Part shown: piece by piece, positions 9,616-18,032 of the stretch
Layout of the letters: every line of letters starts with the position of its first letter
How positions within the stretch are numbered: position 1 is the stretch's first letter
Source of the DNA: Gammaproteobacteria bacterium
GTDB taxonomy: Bacteria; Pseudomonadota; Gammaproteobacteria; Xanthomonadales; Xanthomonadaceae
Length of the DNA: 20,285 nt
Direction: 5' to 3'
Assembly (NCBI GenBank): GCA_030431185.1
Contig: JAUIJO010000016.1
Location: 1 to 20,285 of the forward strand
Made by a program: the position numbers and the translations under genes
Notes under the pieces: model-generated
Seen by the model: the letters and a program-made list of their open reading frames with translations, nothing else
Told to the model about the DNA's origin: nothing
Databases searched by the model: none

Positions 9616-9616
9616 A

Positions 9617-9805
9617 GTGAGCGATGCGCTGCTGTCGGCGATCTGCCTGGTCGCCGTACTGGAAGGGCTGTTCCTGTTCGTGGCCCCCGACGGCTGGCGG
9701 CGGGCCGCCGAACAGCTCCATGCGATGCCCAACCGGCAGTTGCGCGTGGTCGGGGCGCTCTCCATCGCCCTGGGCCTGCTGGCGCTGTGGTGGGTCCGCC
9801 GCTGA
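9617..9805 (+). CDS. DUF2065 family small membrane protein (YjeT-like)
   Basis: This 62-residue protein has two hydrophobic segments (about 4-23 and 43-59) joined by a short polar loop containing PDGWRRAAEQL and NRQLRVVG, the pattern of the DUF2065 family. The GTG start at 9617 is 1 bp after the hflC stop, so expression depends on hflC translation. The same small gene sits between hflC and purA in E. coli (yjeT) and other gammaproteobacteria. Its function is not established; the constant position beside hflKC suggests a role at the FtsH-HflKC membrane complex, which is inference. Confidence 0.85.
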   Translation: MSDALLSAICLVAVLEGLFLFVAPDGWRRAAEQLHAMPNRQLRVVGALSIALGLLALWWVRR

Positions 9806-9912
9806 GCCGGCCCGGTCGGGGTTTCCCGGCCGCCGCCTGAACCGCCCGACGCCTGCACGCGCCCTTCACGCCGCAAGGCTGGCCCCCGCCCCTCGAAACC
9901 CGGATAATGCAC

Positions 9913-9959
9913 AAAAGCCGGATGGGCCCGCTCGTCGACGAGTCGCCCGCCGGCTTTTT
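9913..9959 (+). terminator. Rho-independent terminator upstream of purA
   Basis: Outer arms aaaagccgg (9913-9921) and ccggctttt (9950-9958) pair perfectly and end in a run of five T. Inside are a second pairing (gggc 9924-9927 with gccc 9945-9948) and a self-complementary ctcgtcgacgag (9931-9942), giving one long stem. It closes the hflK-hflC-DUF2065 unit. A GATAAT at 9903-9908 lies just upstream; if it were a promoter, its transcript would start in this hairpin, but it lacks a good -35. The remaining gap (9960-10045) shows no other clear signal. Confidence 0.8.
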
Positions 9960-10045
9960 CCGTGTCCGGCCCGCGCCCTCGAGGCTGCGGCCATCCCCCA
10001 GCGGCTGCGGCCGCCCACCCCCTACATCTGCGGAGTACAACCGTC

Positions 10046-11338
<1,293 letters not shown>

Positions 11339-11361
11339 GCCAGCCGCCTGGCATGTCGATG

Positions 11362-11387
11362 AAAGCCCCGCCCTGGCGGGGCTTTTT
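11362..11387 (+). terminator. Rho-independent terminator after purA
   Basis: aaagccccgcc and ggcggggcttt form a stem of about 10-11 bp with a very short loop. It runs directly into six T and lies 24 bp after the purA stop. Confidence 0.9.
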
Positions 11388-11684
11388 TCTGGCGCGTCCT
11401 GCAGTCGCGGAGCGCCCGCCTTGTGCCGCCCAGGGGCCGTTGCCGGTCCACGGCCTTCGCCGGACGGACGGCACGGGCCTTCCCGCGGCGCCGGGTGGCC
11501 GTTCCTGCCCTGAACCCGCGTTGGACCCGATGGAGGGGTTCGCGACGCCGCGGCATTGCGTGGCTCGCCGCCAGGGCAGGCGACCCTCCAGCGCACTCCA
11601 CAGGGGACCATCCCGGCCGGTCGCGGCGGGCATCTTGGCGTCACATGCCGTCCAGGGAGGGACGCGGCAGCGGAGAGCGGCCTC
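11388..11684. other. Intergenic stretch between the purA terminator and the TIR gene
   Basis: Roughly 300 bp with no convincing gene, promoter hexamers or repeat. The only signal I can place is the ribosome site GGAG at 11672-11675 before the TIR gene. In-frame codons upstream of ATG 11685 are open back to 11556 but encode low-complexity residues without a domain. This stretch marks the boundary between the conserved hfq-purA block and the accessory genes. Confidence 0.5.
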
Positions 11685-13790
11685 ATGCCAGCGGGGAGAC
11701 CGGGCTACCACGCGTTCATCAGCTACAGCCACGCCGACCGGGGCTGCGCCCGATGGTTGCACCGCGCCCTGGAGGGGTATCGGCTGCCATCCCGGCTGGT
11801 CGGGCGCGAAACCGGTTTGGGTCCGGTGCCCGCGACGCTGTCGCCGATCTTCAAGGACAGGGAGGACCTCGGTGCCGCCGCCGACCTGTCGGCCGAGTTG
11901 CAGTCGGCGTTGGCCGCCAGCCGCTTCCTGGTCGTCATCGCCTCGCCGTCCTCCGCGCGCTCGCGCTGGGTCAACGAAGAGATCCGCAGCTTCAAGCAGA
12001 CCCATGGCGACGATCGCGTGCTGGTGCTGGTCACGGAAGGCGAGCCGGGCGCCAGCCGGCTGCCCGGACGCGAACGTCAGGAGTGTTTCGCCGACGCGCT
12101 CCGTTTCCATGTCGACGCTTCGGGCGAGATCACCGACGTGCCGGCCGAACCCATCGCAGCCGACCTGCGCCCGGAAGGGGATGGCAAGCGCCTGGCGCTG
12201 TTGAAACTGGTCGCGGGGATGACCGGCCTCCGGCTGGACGACCTGGTCCAGCGCGAGTCCCAGCGCCGCCAGCGACGCCTGGCCTGGGTCGCCACGGCAG
12301 CGACGATCGGCATGCTGGCAATGGGTGGCCTTGCGTTGATGGCGATGCAGGCCCGCGACGAAGCACAACGCCAGCGGGCCCAGGCCGAGGGCATGATCGA
12401 ATTCATGCTGACCGAGCTGCGCGGCAAGCTCGAGCCCGTCGGCCGGCTCGACGTCATGGACAGCGTCGGGCAACGCGCGATGGCCTATTACGGAGAGCAG
12501 CAGCCCGAGCGCCTGGATGCGGACGCACTGGGGCGTCGCTCCCGCGCCCTGCTGCTGGTCGGCGAGGTCCGCAACCTGCGCGGTGACCTCGATGGCGCAT
12601 TGGCGACCTACCAGCGCGCCGCGGAAACGACGGCCGAACAACTGCGCCGCGACCCGGTCAACCCGAATCGCCTGTTCGACCACGCGCAGAGCGTGTTCTG
12701 GGTGGGCTACATCGCCTGGCAACGCGGGGACGCACCGCGCGCGCGACGCCATTTCACCGCATACCGGCAGCTGGCGACACGACTGACCCGCCTTGAGCCG
12801 AACAACGACGACTGGCTGACCGAACGCACCTACGCCGATACCAACCTGGGGGCGCTCGAGCTCAGCCAGGACCTGCCGACCGAGGCCATCGCCCATTTCG
12901 ATCGCGCGCTGCAGGGCTGGACGGAGCTGCGCGACCGCAGCGGCGGTGGCGCCGAGCAGTCGTACCAGATGGCGCAGACGCTGGCCTGGAAGGCCGATGC
13001 CAAACGCCGGCTCGGCGATACCGCCGGCGCGTACGCGCTGCGTCGCGAGGAGGCGGCCGGGTACCGGGCGCTGCTGGTGGACGACCCCAGGAACACGAAG
13101 CTGCGCGAGGCCTTGTCGGTGTCGCTGGTGCGCGCGGCACAGCTCGAACTCGACCGCGGCAACGACGACCTGGCGGCGGGACTGGCCGCGGAAGGCATGG
13201 AGACCATCGAGGCGCTGCGGAGCCAGGACCCCGGCAACCACCTGTGGCTTGAAATGGCGGTGAAATCCGCCAACGTGCGTGCCGAATCGCTGATGCTGGC
13301 CGGCGACTGGGAGCGCGCGCGCGAGGTCAATGCGCGGGCGCTGGCGGGCGCCGCCGAGCTGGTGGAGGGCGACGCGAGCGTGGCCGCGTGGCGCACCGAC
13401 TGCCTGCTGCCCGCCCGCTGGATGCAGGCGGCGATCCTGATGGCGCGGGGCGAACACGACGCCGCGGCGTCGCGGCTGGCGCGCTTCGTGGCCGATTTCC
13501 AGGCGGACGCCGACGCCAAGTCGCCGGATGCCCGCTTCGGCTGGCTGATGGCGCAGCTGCTGTCGGCCCGCAACGCCACGCAGCGGGGCGACGCCGACAC
13601 CCGCGAACGGGCCCTGGCGACGGCCCGGGCCTATCTGGGTTCGCTGGAGGCCGCCCACGATTCGCGCTTCCGCGCGGCAGGACAGTGGTTGTCCGGCGAC
13701 ACCGCCACGACCCCCTCGACGCCCGGGCCCGCCGAGGAGGATGCCTACCGTCTGTCGGCCCTGATCACCGAAGTTCCCAACCGGAGATAG
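11685..13790 (+). CDS. TIR domain, single membrane segment and TPR-like repeat protein
   Basis: This 701-residue protein has three parts. Residues about 8-125 form a TIR domain: AFISYSHAD (10-18), a strand-helix with KDREDL (57-62), and FLVVIASPSSARSRWVNEEI. Glu99 of WVNEE aligns by eye with the catalytic Glu of SARM1 (WVHKE), so NADase activity is plausible. A conserved juxtamembrane region ends in RRQRR, followed by one membrane helix (about 200-221). Residues about 240-655 are helical with TPR-like spacing (for example GDLDGALATYQRAAE and LPTEAIAHFDRAL). The positive charge before the helix puts TIR in the cytoplasm and the repeats probably outside. ATG 11685 has GGAG ten bases upstream and sits right before the domain. 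The next gene starts 3 bp after the stop. Bacterial TIR-TPR proteins are known; the role here is inferred to be signalling or defence. Confidence 0.85.
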   Translation: MPAGRPGYHAFISYSHADRGCARWLHRALEGYRLPSRLVGRETGLGPVPATLSPIFKDREDLGAAADLSAELQSALAASRFLVVIASPSSARSRWVNEEIRSFKQTHGDDRVLVLVTEGEPGASRLPGRERQECFADALRFHVDASGEITDVPAEPIAADLRPEGDGKRLALLKLVAGMTGLRLDDLVQRESQRRQRRLAWVATAATIGMLAMGGLALMAMQARDEAQRQRAQAEGMIEFMLTELRGKLEPVGRLDVMDSVGQRAMAYYGEQQPERLDADALGRRSRALLLVGEVRNLRGDLDGALATYQRAAETTAEQLRRDPVNPNRLFDHAQSVFWVGYIAWQRGDAPRARRHFTAYRQLATRLTRLEPNNDDWLTERTYADTNLGALELSQDLPTEAIAHFDRALQGWTELRDRSGGGAEQSYQMAQTLAWKADAKRRLGDTAGAYALRREEAAGYRALLVDDPRNTKLREALSVSLVRAAQLELDRGNDDLAAGLAAEGMETIEALRSQDPGNHLWLEMAVKSANVRAESLMLAGDWERAREVNARALAGAAELVEGDASVAAWRTDCLLPARWMQAAILMARGEHDAAASRLARFVADFQADADAKSPDARFGWLMAQLLSARNATQRGDADTRERALATARAYLGSLEAAHDSRFRAAGQWLSGDTATTPSTPGPAEEDAYRLSALITEVPNRR

Positions 13791-13793
13791 ACC

Positions 13794-14288
13794 ATGGGCA
13801 CCAAGCAGGACATGACCCTCAGCATCCAGGTGACCGTCAGCGGAACCGTCGACGCGTCCGGCGACTTCACCGCCACGGCGACGTATGCGCAACTGGCCAG
13901 CGACCCTCCGAGCGATGAGGTCGTGCATTCGGACGGCAGCGTCCACCTCGATCACATGGCATTCGATGGCAAGCACTACAACAAGCAGACCGACATCACC
14001 TTCCAGCTCGCCGGGACGGTCGTCGACGCCGAAGGGAACTCATTGCCCTTCAGCTTCCCGGTGGATCCGGCGCAGGCCATTCTGATCACCGGGCGCGACG
14101 GCAAGGGCGTCGACGGACTGACGCCCGTCGCGGGCGACAGCGTCCAGAGCGTGTTGCTCGACGACGAGGACAAGAAGAACCGTGCGTACAACTACTGCCT
14201 CTCCATCTGGGCCCGGACCGATTCGCCGAACCCCGGCGACGGCCTCGGTTGCACCCTCGATCCGGTGATCGTCAACCGCACCCAATGA
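13794..14288 (+). CDS. Unrecognised beta-rich protein coupled to the TIR gene
   Basis: This 164-residue protein has no signal peptide and no membrane segment. I do not recognise a family. The first half alternates hydrophobic and polar residues in beta-strand fashion (TLSIQVTVSGTVDASGDF, then ATATYAQL), followed by SVHLDHMAFDGKHYNKQTDI, FQLAGTVVDAEG and PVDPAQAILITGRDGKG. The C-terminal part has RAYNYCLSIWART and LGCTLDPVIVNR, with two cysteines. This suggests a beta-sandwich, perhaps ligand-binding, but that is a guess. ATG 13794 uses the ribosome site GGAG (13783-13786) that overlaps the end of the TIR gene. The 3-bp gap makes co-expression with the TIR protein very likely. It ends 63 bp from the end of the convergent SLOG gene. 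Confidence 0.75.
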   Translation: MGTKQDMTLSIQVTVSGTVDASGDFTATATYAQLASDPPSDEVVHSDGSVHLDHMAFDGKHYNKQTDITFQLAGTVVDAEGNSLPFSFPVDPAQAILITGRDGKGVDGLTPVAGDSVQSVLLDDEDKKNRAYNYCLSIWARTDSPNPGDGLGCTLDPVIVNRTQ

Positions 14289-14344
14289 GGGCGACGGGGC
14301 GGGAGAGGGGAACGGGCGCATCCCGGCGCGTGTCGCATGCCGCG

Positions 14345-14361
14345 GCCGGGCTCAGCCCGGC
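14345..14361. repeat. Perfect inverted repeat over the SLOG gene stop codon
   Basis: GCCGGGC (14345-14351) and GCCCGGC (14355-14361) flank TCA, which is the stop codon of the - strand gene. The stem is 7 bp of pure GC with a 3-nt loop and no T tract on either side. It lies in the 63-bp convergent gap and could weakly slow polymerase or protect 3' ends. It is not a classical terminator. Confidence 0.4.
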
Positions 14362-16376
14362 AGGCTCAGCGGCCGCGCCTGGTAGGTCGTGCGCCAATGG
14401 GCGATGTCGGCGAGCATGACGTCCGACAAGCGTCGCAGCCGTGCCTGCAGGCGACCGAAATCGAGCGGGTCCCCCGCCAATGCGCGCTGGAGGGTCTCCA
14501 GTCGCGCGGCGGTGGTCAGTGATCGCTCCGCCACGCCGCTGAAATCGCCTTGCATGCGGATGCCGTACAAGGCGGCACCCAGCGCGGGCAGCACCGCGGT
14601 GGCGACGGTGACGGCCACGGTCATGTCGAGGCCCGGCAGCTTCCCCGGTTCCAGGCCGGCCAGTTTCACCGCGATCCAGGCGATGCACGCCAGCGCGGTC
14701 GAGGCGAACAGGTAGCCGCCGATGCCATGGAGCCGATGGTCGAGCGTCCGCATCCGGGCGGCGTTGGCAACGTGGTAGGCCGCCTGGTCGTCGATCATCG
14801 CCCGGGCGGCACCGCGCACGCGCCGCAGGTAGTCGTCGTCGACGTTGGCGTGGGGCAGGCCGAGCTCGCGCGCGGTCGCCCGTGCATACCAGCGCACCCA
14901 GCCGGGCGCCACGCCGCGGTTGTCCGCGTCGGCGTCGCGCAGTGCGAGGTCGCCGAGCAGGCTGGTGACCGACACCGTGCGCAGTTGCTCGGCCAGGTGC
15001 CGGTTGTCCATCCAGCGTTCGTGCCAGCCCACGCGCGTGCCGATCCGCGTATTGGCGAGGATCATCACGATCACCAGCAGTTCGGTGCCGATCAGCCAGG
15101 GCTTGAGTGTCGGTGCCACCAGCCCGGACAGCGCGAGCATGACCGCGAAGGCGGCGAGGGCGAAGTTGGCGACATACCCGCTCCGGAACAGTTGCGCGAA
15201 GTAGGTGGCGGCGGCATCGGAGAGACCGAATCGCGGCAGCAGGATGCGCGACAAGCGTGCCGAATGACCGCCCGTGGGCGGCAGGGTGCCGAGGCCGGTC
15301 CCGAGCCGGTGCGCGCATGCGCCGGGCTCCGGTGGGGCCAGGTCCGCACCGCGCAGTCGACGCACGCCGGTCATGGCCAGCAGCAGCGGGTACGGAAGCG
15401 CGGGCGTGCGCCGCACGACGTGCTCGCGGTAGAAGCGGCGGAGCATGCGCACGTCGACCGGATTCACCGGGGGTGCGGTCAGCATTTCGAGCACGCTCTG
15501 CAGGACGTCGTGCACCGGTGCGCGCGGCACCGTGTCGAGCGTGGGCTGTTCGAAGTCCAGGTCCGACAGGCCGGTCCACAGCAGTTCGGGCGTCGCGCCG
15601 GGATCCGACAGGGTCCCCGGGTCGATGTGGATCACCGGCATGTGGCGCGCCACGGCTTCGGCGACGATCTGCGCGGTGCCGCCGCGGCCTCGCGCCGGGT
15701 CGCCGTCCCAGATCGCGAGCAGGATGTCGGCCTGATCGAGGACCACGCGACCCACGGCCTCGTAGGCGGCGGTGGCGGCGGTCCGTTCGCCGGGCAGCGC
15801 GAATACCGCGGACGACCGCGCCTGCAGGTGCTCGAAACGTTCGCGCGGCAAGCCCTCGGCGAAGTCGATCGCGTAGCCCGACGGATGGAAGGGCAGGCAG
15901 GCATCGAGCTGCCACCCAAGCCGGAGGGCCGCTTCGGCTGCCAGCGAGTCGGCGCCCTCGGCCAACGCCGAGACCAGGCGGTGGCAGGGCAGTTGCGCGG
16001 ACATCCAACGGCTATGGCGCCGCTGGATCTCGCGCAGCGACGAAGTGATGTGTTCGAGCAGCGGGACCAGCACCGCCTGCAAGGGCGCCATGTCCGATTC
16101 GGCCAGGCGGGGCGGCCGATGCCCCGTGACGCCGACGGAAAGATGCAGGCGTGGGCGGCGTCGCTCGCGCTGGCCCGACGACAGGCGGCGATCGCGGCCC
16201 GGCCAGGCACGTGCGCCGGTATCGGGGGAACGGCGCGAACCCGGGTCTCCCATGGCGATCTCGACCTCCGTTGCCGCGTGGCTGCGGGCGCGTCCGGGGC
16301 CGTCGGGCACCCGGTGGGAGCCTGGCGGCGCGCGCTGCGTGGGGAGCGCGGGTGCACGGCCCCGCGGCGCGGGCAT
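14352..16376 (-). CDS. SLOG-like Rossmann domain protein with four membrane segments
   Basis: From ATG 16376 the protein is 674 residues. After a disordered, Arg/Pro-rich N-terminus, a SLOG-like domain begins: SVGVTGHR (80-87), then SALAEGADSLAAEAAL (136-151) and ILLAIWDGDPARGRGGTAQI (218-237), the glycine/aspartate pattern of nucleotide-binding SLOG families. The C-terminal half has two membrane hairpins (about 402-421 with 427-446, and 552-574 with 585-606). They are separated by a soluble helical stretch and followed by GIRMQGDFSGVAERS. SLOG domains fused to membrane helices are known from nucleotide-signal conflict systems, with helices acting as effectors. The start at 16376 has GGAGGA seven bases upstream; an in-frame ATG at 16253 with GGAGG eleven bases upstream is the alternative, and a start at 16433 has less support. 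It faces the TIR pair and lies 186 bp downstream of a co-oriented hemerythrin gene. Confidence 0.8.
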   Translation of the reverse strand: MPAPRGRAPALPTQRAPPGSHRVPDGPGRARSHAATEVEIAMGDPGSRRSPDTGARAWPGRDRRLSSGQRERRRPRLHLSVGVTGHRPPRLAESDMAPLQAVLVPLLEHITSSLREIQRRHSRWMSAQLPCHRLVSALAEGADSLAAEAALRLGWQLDACLPFHPSGYAIDFAEGLPRERFEHLQARSSAVFALPGERTAATAAYEAVGRVVLDQADILLAIWDGDPARGRGGTAQIVAEAVARHMPVIHIDPGTLSDPGATPELLWTGLSDLDFEQPTLDTVPRAPVHDVLQSVLEMLTAPPVNPVDVRMLRRFYREHVVRRTPALPYPLLLAMTGVRRLRGADLAPPEPGACAHRLGTGLGTLPPTGGHSARLSRILLPRFGLSDAAATYFAQLFRSGYVANFALAAFAVMLALSGLVAPTLKPWLIGTELLVIVMILANTRIGTRVGWHERWMDNRHLAEQLRTVSVTSLLGDLALRDADADNRGVAPGWVRWYARATARELGLPHANVDDDYLRRVRGAARAMIDDQAAYHVANAARMRTLDHRLHGIGGYLFASTALACIAWIAVKLAGLEPGKLPGLDMTVAVTVATAVLPALGAALYGIRMQGDFSGVAERSLTTAARLETLQRALAGDPLDFGRLQARLRRLSDVMLADIAHWRTTYQARPLSLPG

Positions 16377-16562
16377 GCGTCGCTCCTCCAACGAGGCAAC
16401 GTCAAGCCGGACCGTAACCGGCCTCGCGCGCATCCATCTGGCCGTATCTCCCGTCCAGCGGGCCGAACGGGGCCCGAAGCGGCCCGTGCCGGCGCTTCCG
16501 GAGTTCCAGTCCTGCGTGCGATTGGGGGGCGGGGCGTCAGCCGCGGCTGCCCCCGTGGAGCG

Positions 16563-17021
16563 TCACTCGGCTTTGAGCTTGCGGTGCATGCGCGCGTAGT
16601 CTTTCCGGTACTTCGCGGCCAGGCGTGTCTTCTGGGTGTCGTCCAGGATCCTGCCCGAGACCTGGAAGAACTTCTTTTCTTCTTCCCGCAGGTGATGGTG
16701 CACTTCGTGGGAAAGCTCGCGTGCTTTCTCCAGCCACGCATCGCCGTCGGTCTCCAGGGCCTGGACGTCCGCGACCAGTTCGTCGATCTGGTGGTGTTCG
16801 TGGAGGGCATGGCGACTGGAGTCCAGTCCCATGTCCTCCATCAGCATCGGCACGTAGAGGTAACGTTCCTCGGCCGCTTCGTGGGCTTCCAGTTCGATGC
16901 GCAGGTCGCGGAACAGGCTGATGCGCGCCTGCGTGCCGGGCTTGGAACGGAGTAGCTTGCGAAGCAGGGAACGCTGGATCTCATGGCTCTCGCGCAATGC
17001 GTCGTAGATGGTCTCGGTCAT
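16563..17021 (-). CDS. Hemerythrin-like HHE cation-binding domain protein
   Basis: This 152-residue, all-helical protein has the metal-ligand spacing of the hemerythrin HHE family: His13 (ESHE), His47 and Glu51 (EAHEAAEE), His74/76/77 (HEHH), and HHHLREEEKKFF near 108-119 with a HxxxE pair. Such proteins bind a di-iron centre and are linked to oxygen, NO or oxidative-stress responses. The Lys/Arg-rich C-terminus (AAKYRKDYARMHRKLK) is highly basic. The start is ATG at 17021 with a GGAA-type ribosome site. It is divergent from the glycine-zipper gene and upstream of the SLOG gene on the same strand; 16377-16562 between them has no clear terminator, so read-through is possible. Confidence 0.88.
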   Translation of the reverse strand: MTETIYDALRESHEIQRSLLRKLLRSKPGTQARISLFRDLRIELEAHEAAEERYLYVPMLMEDMGLDSSRHALHEHHQIDELVADVQALETDGDAWLEKARELSHEVHHHLREEEKKFFQVSGRILDDTQKTRLAAKYRKDYARMHRKLKAE

Positions 17022-17342
17022 GGGTGTTTCCGCAGTCGACTGGCTTCCAGACTATCGATGGCCCCGTCAACGCCGCGCGTACGTAGCCACGGCCGCGGTT
17101 CGATCGCTGCCGCGATCGCGCTGGCATCGATGCCTGCACGCGGCCTACACCGTCTTGAACGTGCGGCAACGATTTCTCGTCCGATCGCCCGTTCAGGGCT
17201 TCAATTCACGACCGCCTCATCGCCGTCCGCGCACCTTGCGCCACGCAGGCAGTCGAAGTCCGCGCGGCATGACAACCAGAACACGGCGACAAGACGGTCC
17301 GGCCCCTGCATTCCATTCCCCACGATTTCGAGGAGCACGAGA
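17022..17342. other. Divergent intergenic region between hemerythrin and glycine-zipper genes
   Basis: A 321-bp region that must hold promoters for both outward-facing genes. No good sigma70 pair is visible on either strand. On the + strand GAAC (17157-17160) and CGTCC (17178-17182) are 17 bp apart, which resembles the general ECF sigma-factor pattern. It would give a leader of about 150 nt before the glycine-zipper gene. This is weak evidence. No open frame here looks like a protein. Confidence 0.3.
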
Positions 17343-17804
17343 ATGAGCGACATCAAGAAGGACCACAGCATTGGCGAGGGTACCGGCGCGGTGACCGGCG
17401 CGGTGACGGGTGCCGTGGTTGGTTCGGCCGCGGGCCCGGTGGGCAGCGCGGTGGGTGCGGTTGTCGGCGGTGTCGTCGGGGCCAAGGCCGGCGGCGCGGT
17501 CGCCGAGGCCGTCAATCCGACGGAGTACGTCGACCACTTCCGCGAGCGTTACCAGAGCGCCGACTACTACGACAACAAGCGCGAGTGGCGCGACTACGAG
17601 CCGGCCTATCGGCACAGCTACGAAGCCTACAACCGCTATCCGGGCGAACGGTTCGACGACATCGAGGACACGCTGGAACGCGAATGGGCCGAGACCCGCG
17701 CCGATTCGCGCCTGGCCTGGTCCGAAGCGCGTGACGCGGCCCGCGATGGCTGGCATTACATCGAACGGCGGGTGCCGGGCGACTTCGACCGCGACGGACG
17801 CTGA
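17343..17804 (+). CDS. Glycine-zipper protein with charged tyrosine-rich C-terminal domain
   Basis: This 153-residue protein has a short charged start (MSDIKKDHSIGEG), then about 40 residues of Gly/Ala/Val repeats (GAVTGAVTGAVVG and beyond, roughly 15-55) forming a glycine zipper likely to sit in a membrane as a helical hairpin. A hydrophilic C-terminal domain rich in Tyr, Trp, Arg and Asp follows (YYDNKREWRDYEPAYRHSYE at about 75-94, then EDTLEREW, SRLAWSEARDAARDGWHYIE). Similar two-part proteins occur in many bacteria and are often annotated only as glycine-zipper proteins; a stress or envelope role is plausible but not shown. ATG 17343 has GAGGAG seven bases upstream, a strong ribosome site. 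It is followed by a terminator at 17880. Confidence 0.8.
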   Translation: MSDIKKDHSIGEGTGAVTGAVTGAVVGSAAGPVGSAVGAVVGGVVGAKAGGAVAEAVNPTEYVDHFRERYQSADYYDNKREWRDYEPAYRHSYEAYNRYPGERFDDIEDTLEREWAETRADSRLAWSEARDAARDGWHYIERRVPGDFDRDGR

Positions 17805-17879
17805 GACCGGCGCGGACCCGGCCCCCCGAAGCTCCAACAAGAGAGCGGGCGGGGCCGGGTGACGCGCCCTCCGCCACTG

Positions 17880-17901
17880 CCCCGGCTCCGGCCGGGGTTT
17901 T
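17880..17901 (+). terminator. Probable Rho-independent terminator after the glycine-zipper gene
   Basis: CCCCGGC (17880-17886) and GCCGGGG (17891-17897) form a 7-bp GC stem with the loop tccg, followed by four T. It lies 75 bp after the stop. The rest of the gap to 18032 shows no other signal. Confidence 0.65.
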
Positions 17902-18032
17902 CGTTGGCTGGAAGGACGGGCGCATGACGACGGCGAAGCAGGGTCGCTGGCTCCCGCTGCGCTTCGCGACCTCCACCTCCACTCCACCCGCGCTGTGCCA
18001 ACCTCGACACCCCACTCCCCGCAGGTGTTCCA

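Noticed and set aside
16508..16562. GC-rich hairpin (cagccgcggctg) after the hemerythrin gene as a terminator
   Set aside because: There is no T tract on the - strand, so termination is not supported.
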